Source: Dastarcus helophoroides (Eukaryota > Arthropoda > Insecta > Coleoptera > Bothrideridae). Taken from it: a DNA stretch of 64,000 nt. The notes below the pieces were generated by a model. It did not search any database. It was not told the DNA's origin and saw nothing but the letters and a program-made list of their open reading frames with translations. The stretch lies in assembly GCA_028583605.1 (NCBI GenBank), contig CM053331.1:37153783-37217782 (forward strand), in the 5' to 3' direction. Shown here piece after piece: positions 37,201 through 45,872 of this stretch. Position numbers and translations under genes: made by a program. The first letter of the stretch is position 1; every line of letters begins with the position of its first letter.

Positions 37201-40200
37201 AAATCGAGATCCATTTTAATAGAATCGAGATCCGTTTCAATAAAATTCAAATTAGTTTCAATAGAATCCAAATCCACTTCAGTCGAGTCAAGATCAATTG
37301 ATTCAAATCGAGATCCGTTTTAGTAGAATAGAGATCTGTTTTAATAGAATCGACATCTATTTCAATAGACTCTTAAATTGTTTCAATAAAATCGAGATTC
37401 GTTTCAACAGAATCGATATCCAAATCTCTTTCAATCGAGATTCGTTTCAATGGAATCCAAATTAGTTTTAATAGAATCCAAATCCGTTTCCGTCGAGTCA
37501 AGATCCGGTTGAGTCAAATCGAGATCCGTTTCAGTAGAATCGAGATCTGTTTTAATAGAATCGAGGTCTATTTCAATAGACACTAAAATTGTTTCAATAC
37601 AATCGAGACTCGTTTCAGTAAAATTGACATCTTTTTCGGGAGAAGCGTGATGCGTTTCAATATAATCCTAATCCTTTTCAGTAGAATCAAGACCCGTTTG
37701 AGTCAAATGATAATCCGTTTCAATAGATTCGAGATCTATTTCAGTAGATCCGAGATCCGTTTCAATAGAATCGAGATCTGTTTTAATAGAATCGAAATTG
37801 CTTTCAGTAGAATCGAGTTTCAGTATAATTGAAATTCTTTTCAATGGAATCAAGATCAGTTTCAATAGAAACCGTTTCATTAGAATCAAGGTTCTTTTCA
37901 ATGGAATGAATAGAAATGACTTTCGTTTCAGTAAAATCGAAATTCATTTCAAAAGAATCGAAATCCGTTTCAATATAAGCGACACCCGTTCCAGTAGAAT
38001 AATACTCGCTTTAGTAGAATCGAGATCTCTTTCAATAGAATCCAATTTCGTTTCAACAGAATCCAAATCCATTTCAGTCAAATCAAGATTCGGTTGAGTC
38101 AAATTGAGATCAGTTTCAACGAGATCGGTTTCAATACAATCTAGATATGTTTCAATAGAATCCAAATTCGTTTTAGTCGAATCAAGATCCGATTAATTCA
38201 AATCGAGATCCGTTTCAGCAGAATCAAAATCTATTTCGCTAGAATCGAGATCTATTTCGCCAGAATCGAGATCTATTTTAATAGACTCGAAATTTATTAC
38301 GATAGAATTGTGATTCGTTTCAGTAGAATTGACATCTTTTTCAGGAAAAACGTGATGCCTTTCAATAGACTCAAAATTCATTTCAGCAGAATCAAAATTT
38401 GTTTCAGCAGAATCGAAATCCGTTTCATAGAATCAAGATCCGTTTCAAGAGAATCAAGATCCGTCTTAAAATCGTTTGAATGAAATGGAAATCCATTTTA
38501 GTATAGTAAAGATTCGCTTCATAAAATCAAGATTCATTTCAGTAGATTCAAAATCGATTGAATTAAATGGAAATCCATTTTAGTAGTTTCAAGATCCGCT
38601 TCATAGAATCAAGATCCGCTCATAGAATCAAGATCCGTTTTAATAGAATCGAGATCCGTTTCAGTAGATTGAAAATCGTTTGAATTAAATGGGAATCCGT
38701 TTTAGTAGAATCAAGGTCCACTTCATAAGATCAAGATCAGTTTCATTAGATTCAAAATCGTTTTAAATAGAAACCCGTTTTAGTAGAAGCGAGATCGGCT
38801 TGAGTAAAATCGAGATCCGTTTCAATGGAATCAATTTCCGTTTCAACAGAATCGAAACTCTTTATTTTCAATAAGTATTAGTTAACAATTAAGCCCCGTT
38901 TGTTTGAAAAAACTATATTTTAGATGTCATCTAAGCATCAGTAGTCTACTTACCTATGTAACCAGTACTCGTTCATTTTATCGGTCAAATTAACATGTCT
39001 TCTGGAATGCATGGTACCTCTTACGTTAGCCAACCAAATATCGTAACCGTTATCGGCCAAAATGTATGGGACGCTGCTGTTGGTTGATGCCCCGACAATT
39101 AGATAATCCGCTGAAGCGTACATCCCATGAACCATTAAAAGTGGTCGCTTATTGACTTTTGTTGAATATTTTCCGTGTTTTATCCTGTACATATTCAAGT
39201 AGTACCCATCTTCGGTAAGTACTGTGTGTCTTTCTACAGGATATCCATATTTGGTCACCATCTCAACCTGGGGCAAGCAATCGTACGTCTTATTTAAAAC
39301 ATTTTTGAGCTGAGTCACACGAGTCAGAGTCAAAATGAAAGCTTTGTTACTATTGTTCAGTGGTGATTCCTCTAGCAATGTCAGCGACTCCTCTAGAAAT
39401 GTCAGGGCTAACTTTTTTGGTTGAAATTTTTATTAAGTCTAAAGTTTTGGTGCAACGGACTGGTCCTTGGTTATCTTCAAAAATTGAAATACAAATCTTG
39501 TCCCCTGAAACCAAGAAGGATTAAAAAACACAACAATGGGGTCTCTCATTGTTGTGTTTGTTGTGTGTTTTTTAATCTTACTTGGTTTCAGGGAACAAAT
39601 CTTCAGGGGACGGATCTTGATTTTATTGAAACAGATTTTGATTCTATTGAAACAGATCTTGATTTAACTCAAAAGGATCTCGATTCTATTGAGAAGGGTT
39701 TTGATTTAATTTATCTCGATTCTGCTGAATGGATCCTGATTCTACTGAAACGAAACTCGTTTCTACCGAAGCAGATCTCGATTCTATTGAAAATAATCCT
39801 AATTCTATTGAAACTAATTTTGATTTTACTGAAACGAACTCGATTCTATTGAAGCGGATTTCGATTCTATTAAATTCTACTGAAAGGCATCTCGATTCCA
39901 ATAAAACGAAACTCGTTTCTACCGAAGAACCCGATTCTATTGAAACGGATCTCGATTTAACTCGAACGGTTCTTGATCCTACTGAAACAAATCTGGATTC
40001 TAATTTAAAAGAATCTCAAGTCTATTAAAAGATATTTTGATTCTACTGAAACGAATCTCATTCTACTGAAATGGTTCTCGATTATAGTGAAACAGATCTC
40101 AATTCCATTGAAAAAGATTTTGATTCTACTGAAGCGAAGCTCAAATGAAACGGATCTCGATTCTACTGAAACATATCTTGATTTTACTGAAACATATCTC

Positions 40201-43200
40201 GATTCTACTGAAATGGATCTCGGTTCTACTGGAAAAGAAACTCGTTTTTACCGAAGCGGATTTTGATTCCATTGAAAAGGATCTCGATTTTACTGAAACG
40301 AACTCGATTCCACTGAAACGGATCTTGATTCTATTGAAACAGATTTTGATTCTATTGAAACAGATCTCAATTTAATTCAAACGGATCTCGATTCTACTGA
40401 GTAGAATTTTGATTTAATTCATCTCGATTCTGAAAATGGATCTCGATTCTACTGAAACGAAACTCGTTTTACAGAAGCAGATCTCGATTCTATTGAAAAT
40501 AATCCTAATTCTATTGAAACGAATCTTGATTTTAATGAAAAGGATCTTGATTCTACTGAAACGAACTCGATTCTACTGAAGCGGATCTCGATTCCATTAA
40601 AAAGGATCTTGATTCTACTGAAAGGCATCTCGATTCCAATGAAACGGATCTTGATTCTACTAGAACAGATCTGGATTCTAATTGAAACGTATCTCGAATT
40701 TATGGAAAGGGATCTCGTTTATTTTAAAACGGATCCCGATTCTACTGAAATGAATCTCGATTCTATTGAAACGAAACTCGTTTCAACCTAAGCAAATCTT
40801 TATTCTATTGAAAAACATTTTGATTCTACTGAAGCGAAGCTCAAATGAAACGGATCTCGATTCTACTGAAACATATCTTGATTTTACTGAAACATACCTC
40901 GATTCTACTGAAATGGATCTCAGCTCTACTGGAAAAGAAACTCGTTTTTACCGAAGCGGATTTTGATTCCATTGAAAAGGATCTCGATTTTACTGAAACG
41001 AACTCGATTCCACTGAAACGGATCTTGATTCTATTGAAACAGATTTTGATTCTATTGAAACAGATCTCAATTTAATTCAAACGGATCTCGATTCTACTGA
41101 GAAGGATTTTGATTTAATTCATCTCGATTCTGAAAATGGATCTCGATTCTACTGAAACGAAACTCGTTTTACAGAAGCAGATCTCGATTCTATTGAAAAT
41201 AATCCTAATTCTATTGAAACGAATCTTGATTTTAATGAAAAGGATCTTCATTCTACTGAAACGAACTCGATTCTACTGAAGCGGATCTCGATTCCATTAA
41301 AAAGAATCTTTATTCTACTGAAAGGCATCTCGATTCCAATGAAACGGATCTTGATTCTACTAGAACAGATCTGGATTCTAATTGAAACATATCTTGAATT
41401 TATCGAAAAGGATCTCGTTGATTTCAAAACGGATCCCGATTCTACTGAAATGAATCTCGATTCTACTGAAACGAAACTCGTTTCAATCGAAGCAAATCTT
41501 TATTCTATTGAAAAAGATTTTGATTCTACTGAAGCGAATCTCAAATGAAACGTATCTTGAATATACTGAAACATATCTCAATTCTACTGAAGCATATCTC
41601 GGTTCTACTGAAATAGATTTCGGCTCTACTAGAAAAGAAACTCGTTTTTACCGAACCGGATCTTGATTCCATTGAAAAGGATCTCGATTTTAGTGAAACG
41701 AACTCGGTTCTACTGAAATGGATCTTGATTTTATTGAAACAGATTTTGATTCTATTGAAACAGATCTCGATTTAACTCAAACGGATCTCGATTCTACTGA
41801 GAAGGATTTTGATTTAATTCATTCTGACTCTGCTGAAATGGATCCTGATTCTACTGAAACGAAACTTGTTTCTACCGAAGCGGATCTCGATTCTACTGAA
41901 ACGAATATCAAATGAAACGAATCTCAAATGAAACGGATCTCGATTCTACTGAGACATATCTCGATTCTACTGAAACATATCTTGATTCTACTGAAACATA
42001 TCTCGATTCTACTGAAATGGATTTTGACTCTACTGGAAAAGAAAGTCATTTTTACCGAACCGGATCTTGATTCCATTGAAAATGATCTCGATTTTACTGA
42101 AACGAACTCGGTTCTACTCAAACGGATCTTGATTTTATTGAAATAGATTTGATTCTATTGAAACAGATCTCGGTTTAATTCACACGGGTCTTGATTCTAC
42201 TGAGAAGGATTTTGATTTTATTCACCTCGATTCTGAAAATGGATTTCGATACTATTGAAACGAAACTCGTTTTTATCGAAGCAGATCTCGATTTTATTGA
42301 AAATAATCTTAATTCTATCGAAACAAATCTTGATTCCAATGAAAATGATCTCGATTCTACTGAAACGAACTCGATTCTACTGAAACGGGTCTCGATTCTA
42401 CTGAGGATTTTTATTTAATTCATCTCGATTCTATTGAAATGGATCTCGATTCTACTGAAGCGAAACTCTTTTCTAGCAAAGCGGATCTCGATTCTATTGA
42501 AAAGGATTTTGATTCTACTGAAACGAACTCGATTCTACTGAAACGGGTCTCGATTCTACTGAGGATTTTTATTTAATTCATCTCGATTCTATTGAAATTG
42601 ATCTCGATTCTACTGAAGCAAAACTCGTTTCTAGCAAAGCGGATCTCGATTCTATTGAAAAGAATTTTGATTCTACTGAAACGAACTCGATGCTACTGAA
42701 GCGGATCTCGATTCTATTGAGAAGGATTTCTATTTTTTAATTTTCAGATTTTGATTTTATTGAAACAGATTTCGATTTAACTCAAACTGGTCTCGATTCT
42801 ACTGAGAGGGATTTTGATTTTATTCACCTCGATTCTGAAAATGGTTCTCGATTCTACCGAAACAAAACTCGTTTTTAGCGAAGCAGATCTCAATTCTATT
42901 GAAAATAATTTTAATTCTATTGAAACGAATCTTGGTTCCAATGAAAAGGATCTCGATTCTACTGAAAGGAACTCGATTCTACTGAAAGGTTTCTCTCATT
43001 GTTGTGTTTGTTGTGCGTTTTTAATCTTTTTTGGGGACAAGATTTGTATTTCAATTTTTGAAGAAAACCAAGGGCCAGTCCATTCCAGCAAAATTTTAAA
43101 CCTAATTATAATTTCCAACAAAGTTAGCTCTAACATTTTTTAAAGTCTAAAGCGTACAAATTGCGAAGAAAAAAATTACGATAATTTGCTTTTTTATGGC

Positions 43201-44137
43201 GTATTCGATAGTGAATGGGTACATGATTTAGTCCAGAGGTAATTTCAAACATAAGTATCAAATTTTATCCAAAAATCCATGATTATACCTTATGTACTAA
43301 ACTTTCACAGAAAAAAAATGCCAAAAACGATGTTTCCAATTTTTTTCTTCGAGATTGTATTGGGACGTCATAGGACTTCACTCTGATGTAAAATTTAGTG
43401 GCATTTAAGCTGCCTCTCCAAACTTACGTAAGATTTTTTTTAAGATATGTTGTGTTTCACAAACCTTCAAAGAACCAAAAAAGTCTGCGTTAAAAAAGTC
43501 TAATCAAACAACATCCAAATATAAAGTTGTTTTTGAATGAACAATTCACAAAATTGACGTAAGATAGTTATAAACCCCATTTCCCATTGAAACATCATGA
43601 GATTTATACAGACCACGCCGCTTCCTCATTTAATGCCCAGTGCATAGAAGATATCTTCTAAGCATGACTACCATCGTTGCAACCTTGGTCTAGTCTTTGA
43701 TTGCAACCTTGGTCTAGTCTTTGGTTGCAACCGAAATCTTGATTTTGTCCCAAATATAATCCCCGCTGTGAACCTTCGAAAAAAAGGTTGAATGTTTTTA
43801 AATCTTGTTCTCGTAGATTTAATGGAGAAAATTATCGGCCAAAAATAACTTGGTAATTTCAAAAGTAATTATTGCGCTCTCAAGCAAAGTCCTGATTATA
43901 TTCCATTTGATTTTCAACCTCAGAAAAAAAAAGGTGCAAAGGCTATTTTATAAGGTTTTTCTTTGACTCGATCCCGGGATAAAAAAACCTGAATGGATGA
44001 GTAATTCTATCGAAAGTAGTTACCAGAATTAAGCCTGAATCCTTATGATGATTAATTTTTTTCTGTCCCCAATTAAACCAGTACGCTGAACAGAGAGTGA
44101 TCCCAAAACAAGCAAATACGTAAATAGTTTTCACCAT
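28085..44137 (-). CDS. Acid lipase (lysosomal/gastric lipase family), seven exons
   Basis: Joined exons: 44137-44024, 39390-38954, 30581-30335, 29873-29724, 28957-28873, 28822-28680, 28243-28085; all phases agree. The product is about 444 aa, slightly longer than usual. Residues 1-18 are a signal peptide (MVKTIYVFACFGITLCSA). An alpha/beta-hydrolase lipase N-domain follows (VEMVTKYGYPVERHTVLTED). The nucleophile elbow is GHSQG (Ser near 215), the acid is in YADND (about 384-386) and the His in YNHLDYQFA (about 417), so the triad is complete. This enzyme family hydrolyses triglycerides or sterol esters in lysosomes or gut lumen. The acceptor of intron 1 is weak: 39390 and 39372 both keep frame. 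Introns 1 and 2 carry the 21-bp minisatellite. Confidence 0.9.
28680..28822 (-). CDS. Lipase exon 6 (catalytic Asp)
   Basis: Enters in phase 1 after TTTTTTTTAAG with the family motif SFRQYDYG and ends before GTAAGT. Contains VAPVAIFYADNDIIGSP, the aspartate loop. Confidence 0.9.
28873..28957 (-). CDS. Lipase exon 5
   Basis: Opens after TTTTTAG with ELTKIIFENSVHP and continues AYRQLGHYGQLVAS, the typical (K/R)Q..HYGQ segment. Donor G|GTAATC. Confidence 0.88.
29185..29594. mobile_element. Family A element: inverted pair of hammerhead-like units
   Basis: Two outward copies of one ~110-bp unit in inverse orientation, separated by a palindrome (GAAACAATAAATAAAAAGGG and its complement). Right unit: GTTCCTGAAGAAGCCCCC ... 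CGTCGAACAC at 29468-29515, with GAAA changed to CAAA. Left unit: same on the minus strand near 29266-29315 with CTGAAGA changed to CTAACGA. Both cores are therefore degraded. The element lies in a lipase intron. A second copy with intact cores is at 50192-50559. Confidence 0.7.
29724..29873 (-). CDS. Lipase exon 4
   Basis: After TGTTTACAG, 50 codons from FIVDKFSLWQQLPH to CGYCFNVNNK, donor AAG|GTAAAA. The cysteine spacing (YLCKD ... KLVCDALL) is typical of this part of acid lipases. Both ends are phase 0, fitting exons 3 and 5. Confidence 0.88.
29930..30250 (-). mobile_element. tRNA-derived SINE interrupted by another element
   Basis: On the minus strand, rejoining the sequence around the insert at 30003-30229 gives ACTTAGTTGGTTAAGG (A box-like) and, about 30 bp on, GGTCGCGGGTTCAAACCCC (B box), the polymerase III promoter layout of a tRNA-derived SINE. 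It lies in lipase intron 3. Confidence 0.6.
30003..30229. mobile_element. ~228-bp short retroelement copy 2, nested in the SINE
   Basis: Flanked by TTAACCAACTA at 29992-30002 and 30230-30240 (11-bp perfect duplication). The body matches 27562-27790. The target is the A-box region of the tRNA-like SINE, so this insertion is younger. Confidence 0.8.
30335..30581 (-). CDS. Lipase exon 3 (nucleophile elbow)
   Basis: After TTTTTCAG; the first T completes Ser (AG|T). Encodes WHQIGIYDLPAMIDYILEET, then TLSYIGHSQGTTSFF with the catalytic Ser, and LAPVVFMDHVLSP. Donor GAG|GTGAGT. Confidence 0.92.
30690..38870 (+). repeat. 21-bp minisatellite array in lipase intron 2
   Basis: About 8.2 kb of a degenerate 21-bp monomer close to ATCCGTTTCAATAGAATCGAG (about 390 copies). 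Higher-order blocks are visible: one containing GAATCGAGCTACGTTTCGG recurs at about 30820, 31135, 31485, 31820, 32130, 32450 and 34660; another with GTTTCATTTGAGATTCG recurs at about 33415, 33760, 34070, 34455, 35360 and 35840. As 21 = 3 x 7, long frames stay open on both strands (KRISILLKH..., DSTETDLDSTE..., SVESRSIS...). These are artefacts of the repeat. Confidence 0.93.
38954..39390 (-). CDS. Lipase exon 2 (N-terminal lipase domain)
   Basis: Encodes VEMVTKYGYPVERHTVLTED, RPLLMVHGMYASADYLIVGA and NGYDIWLANVRGTMHSRRHV, all standard acid-lipase motifs (the oxyanion-hole HG is in VHGM). The donor is AG|GTAAGT at 38954/38953. The acceptor is uncertain: 39390 (after TTTCTAGAG) or 39372. The exon stands between two oppositely oriented minisatellite arrays. 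Confidence 0.85.
39446..39602 (-). repeat. Family B repeat bordering the inverted minisatellite
   Basis: Reads TTTTGGTGCAACGGACTGGTCC, GATTAAAAAACACAACAATG, then its own inverted half (CATTGTTGTGTTTG ... TTGGTTTCAGGGAACAAATC). It lies about 55 bp from lipase exon 2 and directly abuts the array that starts near 39605. Confidence 0.75.
39605..42985 (-). repeat. 21-bp minisatellite array in lipase intron 1, inverse orientation
   Basis: Same monomer as 30690-38870 but reverse complement (GATCTCGATTCTACTGAAACG-like), about 160 copies. It contains a large recent duplication: the block starting ATGAAACGGATCTCGATTC at 40145 recurs at 40845 (offset 700) almost unchanged for several hundred bases. Open frames in it are repeat artefacts. 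Confidence 0.93.
42990..43096 (+). repeat. Family B repeat at far end of the inverted minisatellite
   Basis: CATTGTTGTGTTTGTTGTGC ... GGGGACAAGATTTGTATTTC ... AAGGGCCAGTCCATTCCAGC. Inverse to the copy at 39446-39602, so the array is framed by terminal inverted repeats. AAGTCTAAAG occurs at both outer flanks (39436-39445 and 43143-43152). Confidence 0.72.
43676..43731. repeat. 24-bp tandem repeat, about 2.3 copies
   Basis: TTGCAACCTTGGTCTAGTC plus TTTGA/TTTGG, twice, then a third TTGCAACC. The 64-residue open frame on the minus strand is not credible as a gene. Confidence 0.6.
44024..44137 (-). CDS. Lipase exon 1 (signal peptide)
   Basis: Starts with MVKTIYVFACFGITLCSA, a standard signal peptide, and reaches a donor CTG|GTAACT at 44024 in phase 0, matching exon 2. 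TTTCAGTGACTCAGC just upstream of the ATG could be an initiator. Assignment rests on strand, phase, signal peptide and the absence of another N-terminal exon. Confidence 0.62.
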
Positions 44138-44274
44138 GCTGAGTCACTGAAACTAAAAAAACTTATCAGGTTGAGGAAATTGGATTTTTTTTCCTTATGA
44201 TTACAAGTAATATTAATTGTAATTGTATTTAATATTAATTGTAATTAATATTAATTGTAGAAATAAATATTGTT

Positions 44275-44461
44275 TCCTGAAACCAAGAAAGATTAAAAAA
44301 CACAACAGAGGTTGCTCTAACGCGTTTCGATAGCCAACCTATCATCTGCAGGGAGATACTGTATCTCTCTGAAGATGATAGCTTGGCTATCGAAATGTGT
44401 TAGAGTAACCTTTGTTGTATTTTTTAATCTTTCTTGGTTTCAGGGAACAAGATGTGTAATT
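44275..44461. repeat. Family B palindromic element with a hammerhead-like core
   Basis: A long palindrome: TTTCCTGAAACCAAGAAAG ... GCTCTAACGCGTTTCGATAG, then the inverse ... CTATCGAAATGTGTTAGAG ... CTTTCTTGGTTTCAGGGAAC. On the + strand at 44377-44415 it reads CTCT-CTGAAGA-T-GATAGC-TTG-GCTATC-GAAA-TGTGTT-AGAG, a hammerhead-type arrangement with a perfect 6-bp stem II and a 4-bp stem I. The opposite half has CTGCAGA instead of CTGAAGA. Confidence 0.7.
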
Positions 44462-44544
44462 CAATCAATTAAGATTTAAATAACTCAAAATTTGGAAAAA
44501 CAACTTATACAACGTTAGATGCTGAGCACTAATAAAGAGTTTCT

Positions 44545-44675
44545 GAAAATTGATCATCACACTCTAACGCATTTCGATAGCCAAGCTATCATCTTCATAG
44601 AGATACTAATCAATAAGTCAATAACATTTTCAGATTTTGAAGATAACCAAGCACCAGTTCATTCTACCAAAAATA
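44545..44675. repeat. Family B fragment
   Basis: CACTCTAACGCATTTCGATAG, CCAAGCTATCATCTTCAT, then TTTTGAAGATAACCAAGCACC and a TCTACCAAAAA tail. Same order as the complete copy at 46349-46546. Confidence 0.6.
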
Positions 44676-44679
44676 TTAA

Positions 44680-45655
44680 GTGTAAATAAAATCATGGTTA
44701 AAAATGAATATAAAGAAAGTTATTATCAAACTTACCTTTTTCAGGAAATAAATTTCAGAAAGTCATCATGCTGTGATATCAAATAATACTCCCACGTGCA
44801 ACTTTTGGTTCCGATTTCGTTAATATTTCCTTATTGGAATATTAAAGAGTAACAAAATTATAAAAAAAGTGTCAATCACTTTACTTATTTTGCGGCTTGA
44901 TGTTTGCTTGTTAGAATGTTGTTAATTTTTTAAGATACTTTGATGGAATGAAGACAATATTGTTTAATTATCCGGCAATATGCAAAGGCGGTAATCAATG
45001 CATGAAATTTATTTTAGATCTCAATTACTTCTACTGAATACAATGCAAATAAATGTGTCAGGGATGCTTTGCTAATTATAATATTTTCTTATTAATTTTT
45101 TAGTGGATAACTTTTTCTTGAAACACCCTGATTAATAACTAGAGGAGAGAACGAGCTATTATCAAAATCATGGAAATAAAATTGGGATCTATGATTGTCT
45201 TATAAAAATTACTATGATTTTACAGCTCTTGATTTTTTTCAAAATTCTCATATTCGATATTTGGACTTTTTTCTTTAAATTCGAAATTTTACTAAGAATT
45301 TTCTCTCTTGAAAACTTTACAGTTTTCAGAAAAGTTGGCTTGTTTTCATCATTCCAAGTTGACATTTATCATTTTTACTTTTTTTCTAAAATTTCAACTG
45401 TTAATTCAACATGTTAAGTTTAATATTAATAAATTAATCATTAGTAATTATTATCTACGTTAAATAGTACACAAGGAGATATAAACAACTTTTTTTTTCA
45501 ACTTCAGTTTTTATTCAAGATTCTGGATTTTGAGTTTAAATGTTTTTGTTTTATATGCAATTCCTCCCCCATTCTATATAGTCACCAAATTTGCATTTAA
45601 ATATAAAAATAAATTTCATATCATCTCACATATAGAACTTCGCTGTATTAAATAA
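44680..45655. other. Intergenic region between lipase and opsin
   Basis: AT-rich and without a supported gene. 45214-45417 is open on the + strand but reads as degenerate AAATTTCGA-type sequence (FFKILIFDIWTFFFKFEILL), so it is not called. Confidence 0.55.
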
Positions 45656-45687
45656 ATCAGTGATTGATTTTGATAGAGTAGCAAGGT

Positions 45688-45720
45688 TAATCGCTTAATC
45701 CGAATTTAATAGAATTAATC
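45688..45720 (+). promoter_or_regulatory. Homeodomain-type sites in the opsin promoter
   Basis: Three close sites: TAATCG (45688-45693), TAATCC (45696-45701, an Otd-type K50 site) and TAATAGAATTAATC (45707-45720), which resembles the rhodopsin core sequence I (TAATYNRATT) of fly opsins. They end 37 bp before the TATA box, the spacing seen in insect rhodopsin promoters. Factor binding is inferred. Confidence 0.5.
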
Positions 45721-45756
45721 TTTGTAGGGTCTCATCGATGATTTAATTAAATCATT

Positions 45757-45763
45757 TATAAAG
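45757..45763 (+). promoter_or_regulatory. TATA box of the opsin gene
   Basis: TATAAAG, about 66 bp before the ATG at 45823. It is followed about 30 bp later by CTTCATTGCC as likely start region. Confidence 0.6.
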
Positions 45764-45822
45764 CCAGATTTCGCTTCATTGCCATTGCCAGTTTTAGGTA
45801 AACCGTCATTAGATTAATAACC

Positions 45823-45872
45823 ATGAGTTTACTTAACTGGACAATCGGTGTTAGTTCTCTAAAACAAATAAG
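45823..45872 (+). CDS. Opsin exon 1
   Basis: [16 protein letters not shown] plus AG|GTAAAT. The split codon AG|G (Arg) joins exon 2 exactly. The acceptance rests on phase, the N-glycosylation site, and the TATA and homeodomain sites upstream. Confidence 0.85.

Noticed and set aside
30690..42985. CRISPR-like regular repeats
   Set aside because: No constant repeat with unique spacers; contiguous 21-bp tandem units in a eukaryotic intron.
30813..42990. Many open frames of 60-145 codons on both strands
   Set aside because: All follow the 21-bp monomer, occur in several phases at once and lack conserved non-repeat sequence.
43668..43862. 64-codon minus-strand frame
   Set aside because: Its end is produced by a 24-bp tandem repeat; no fit to the lipase exons.
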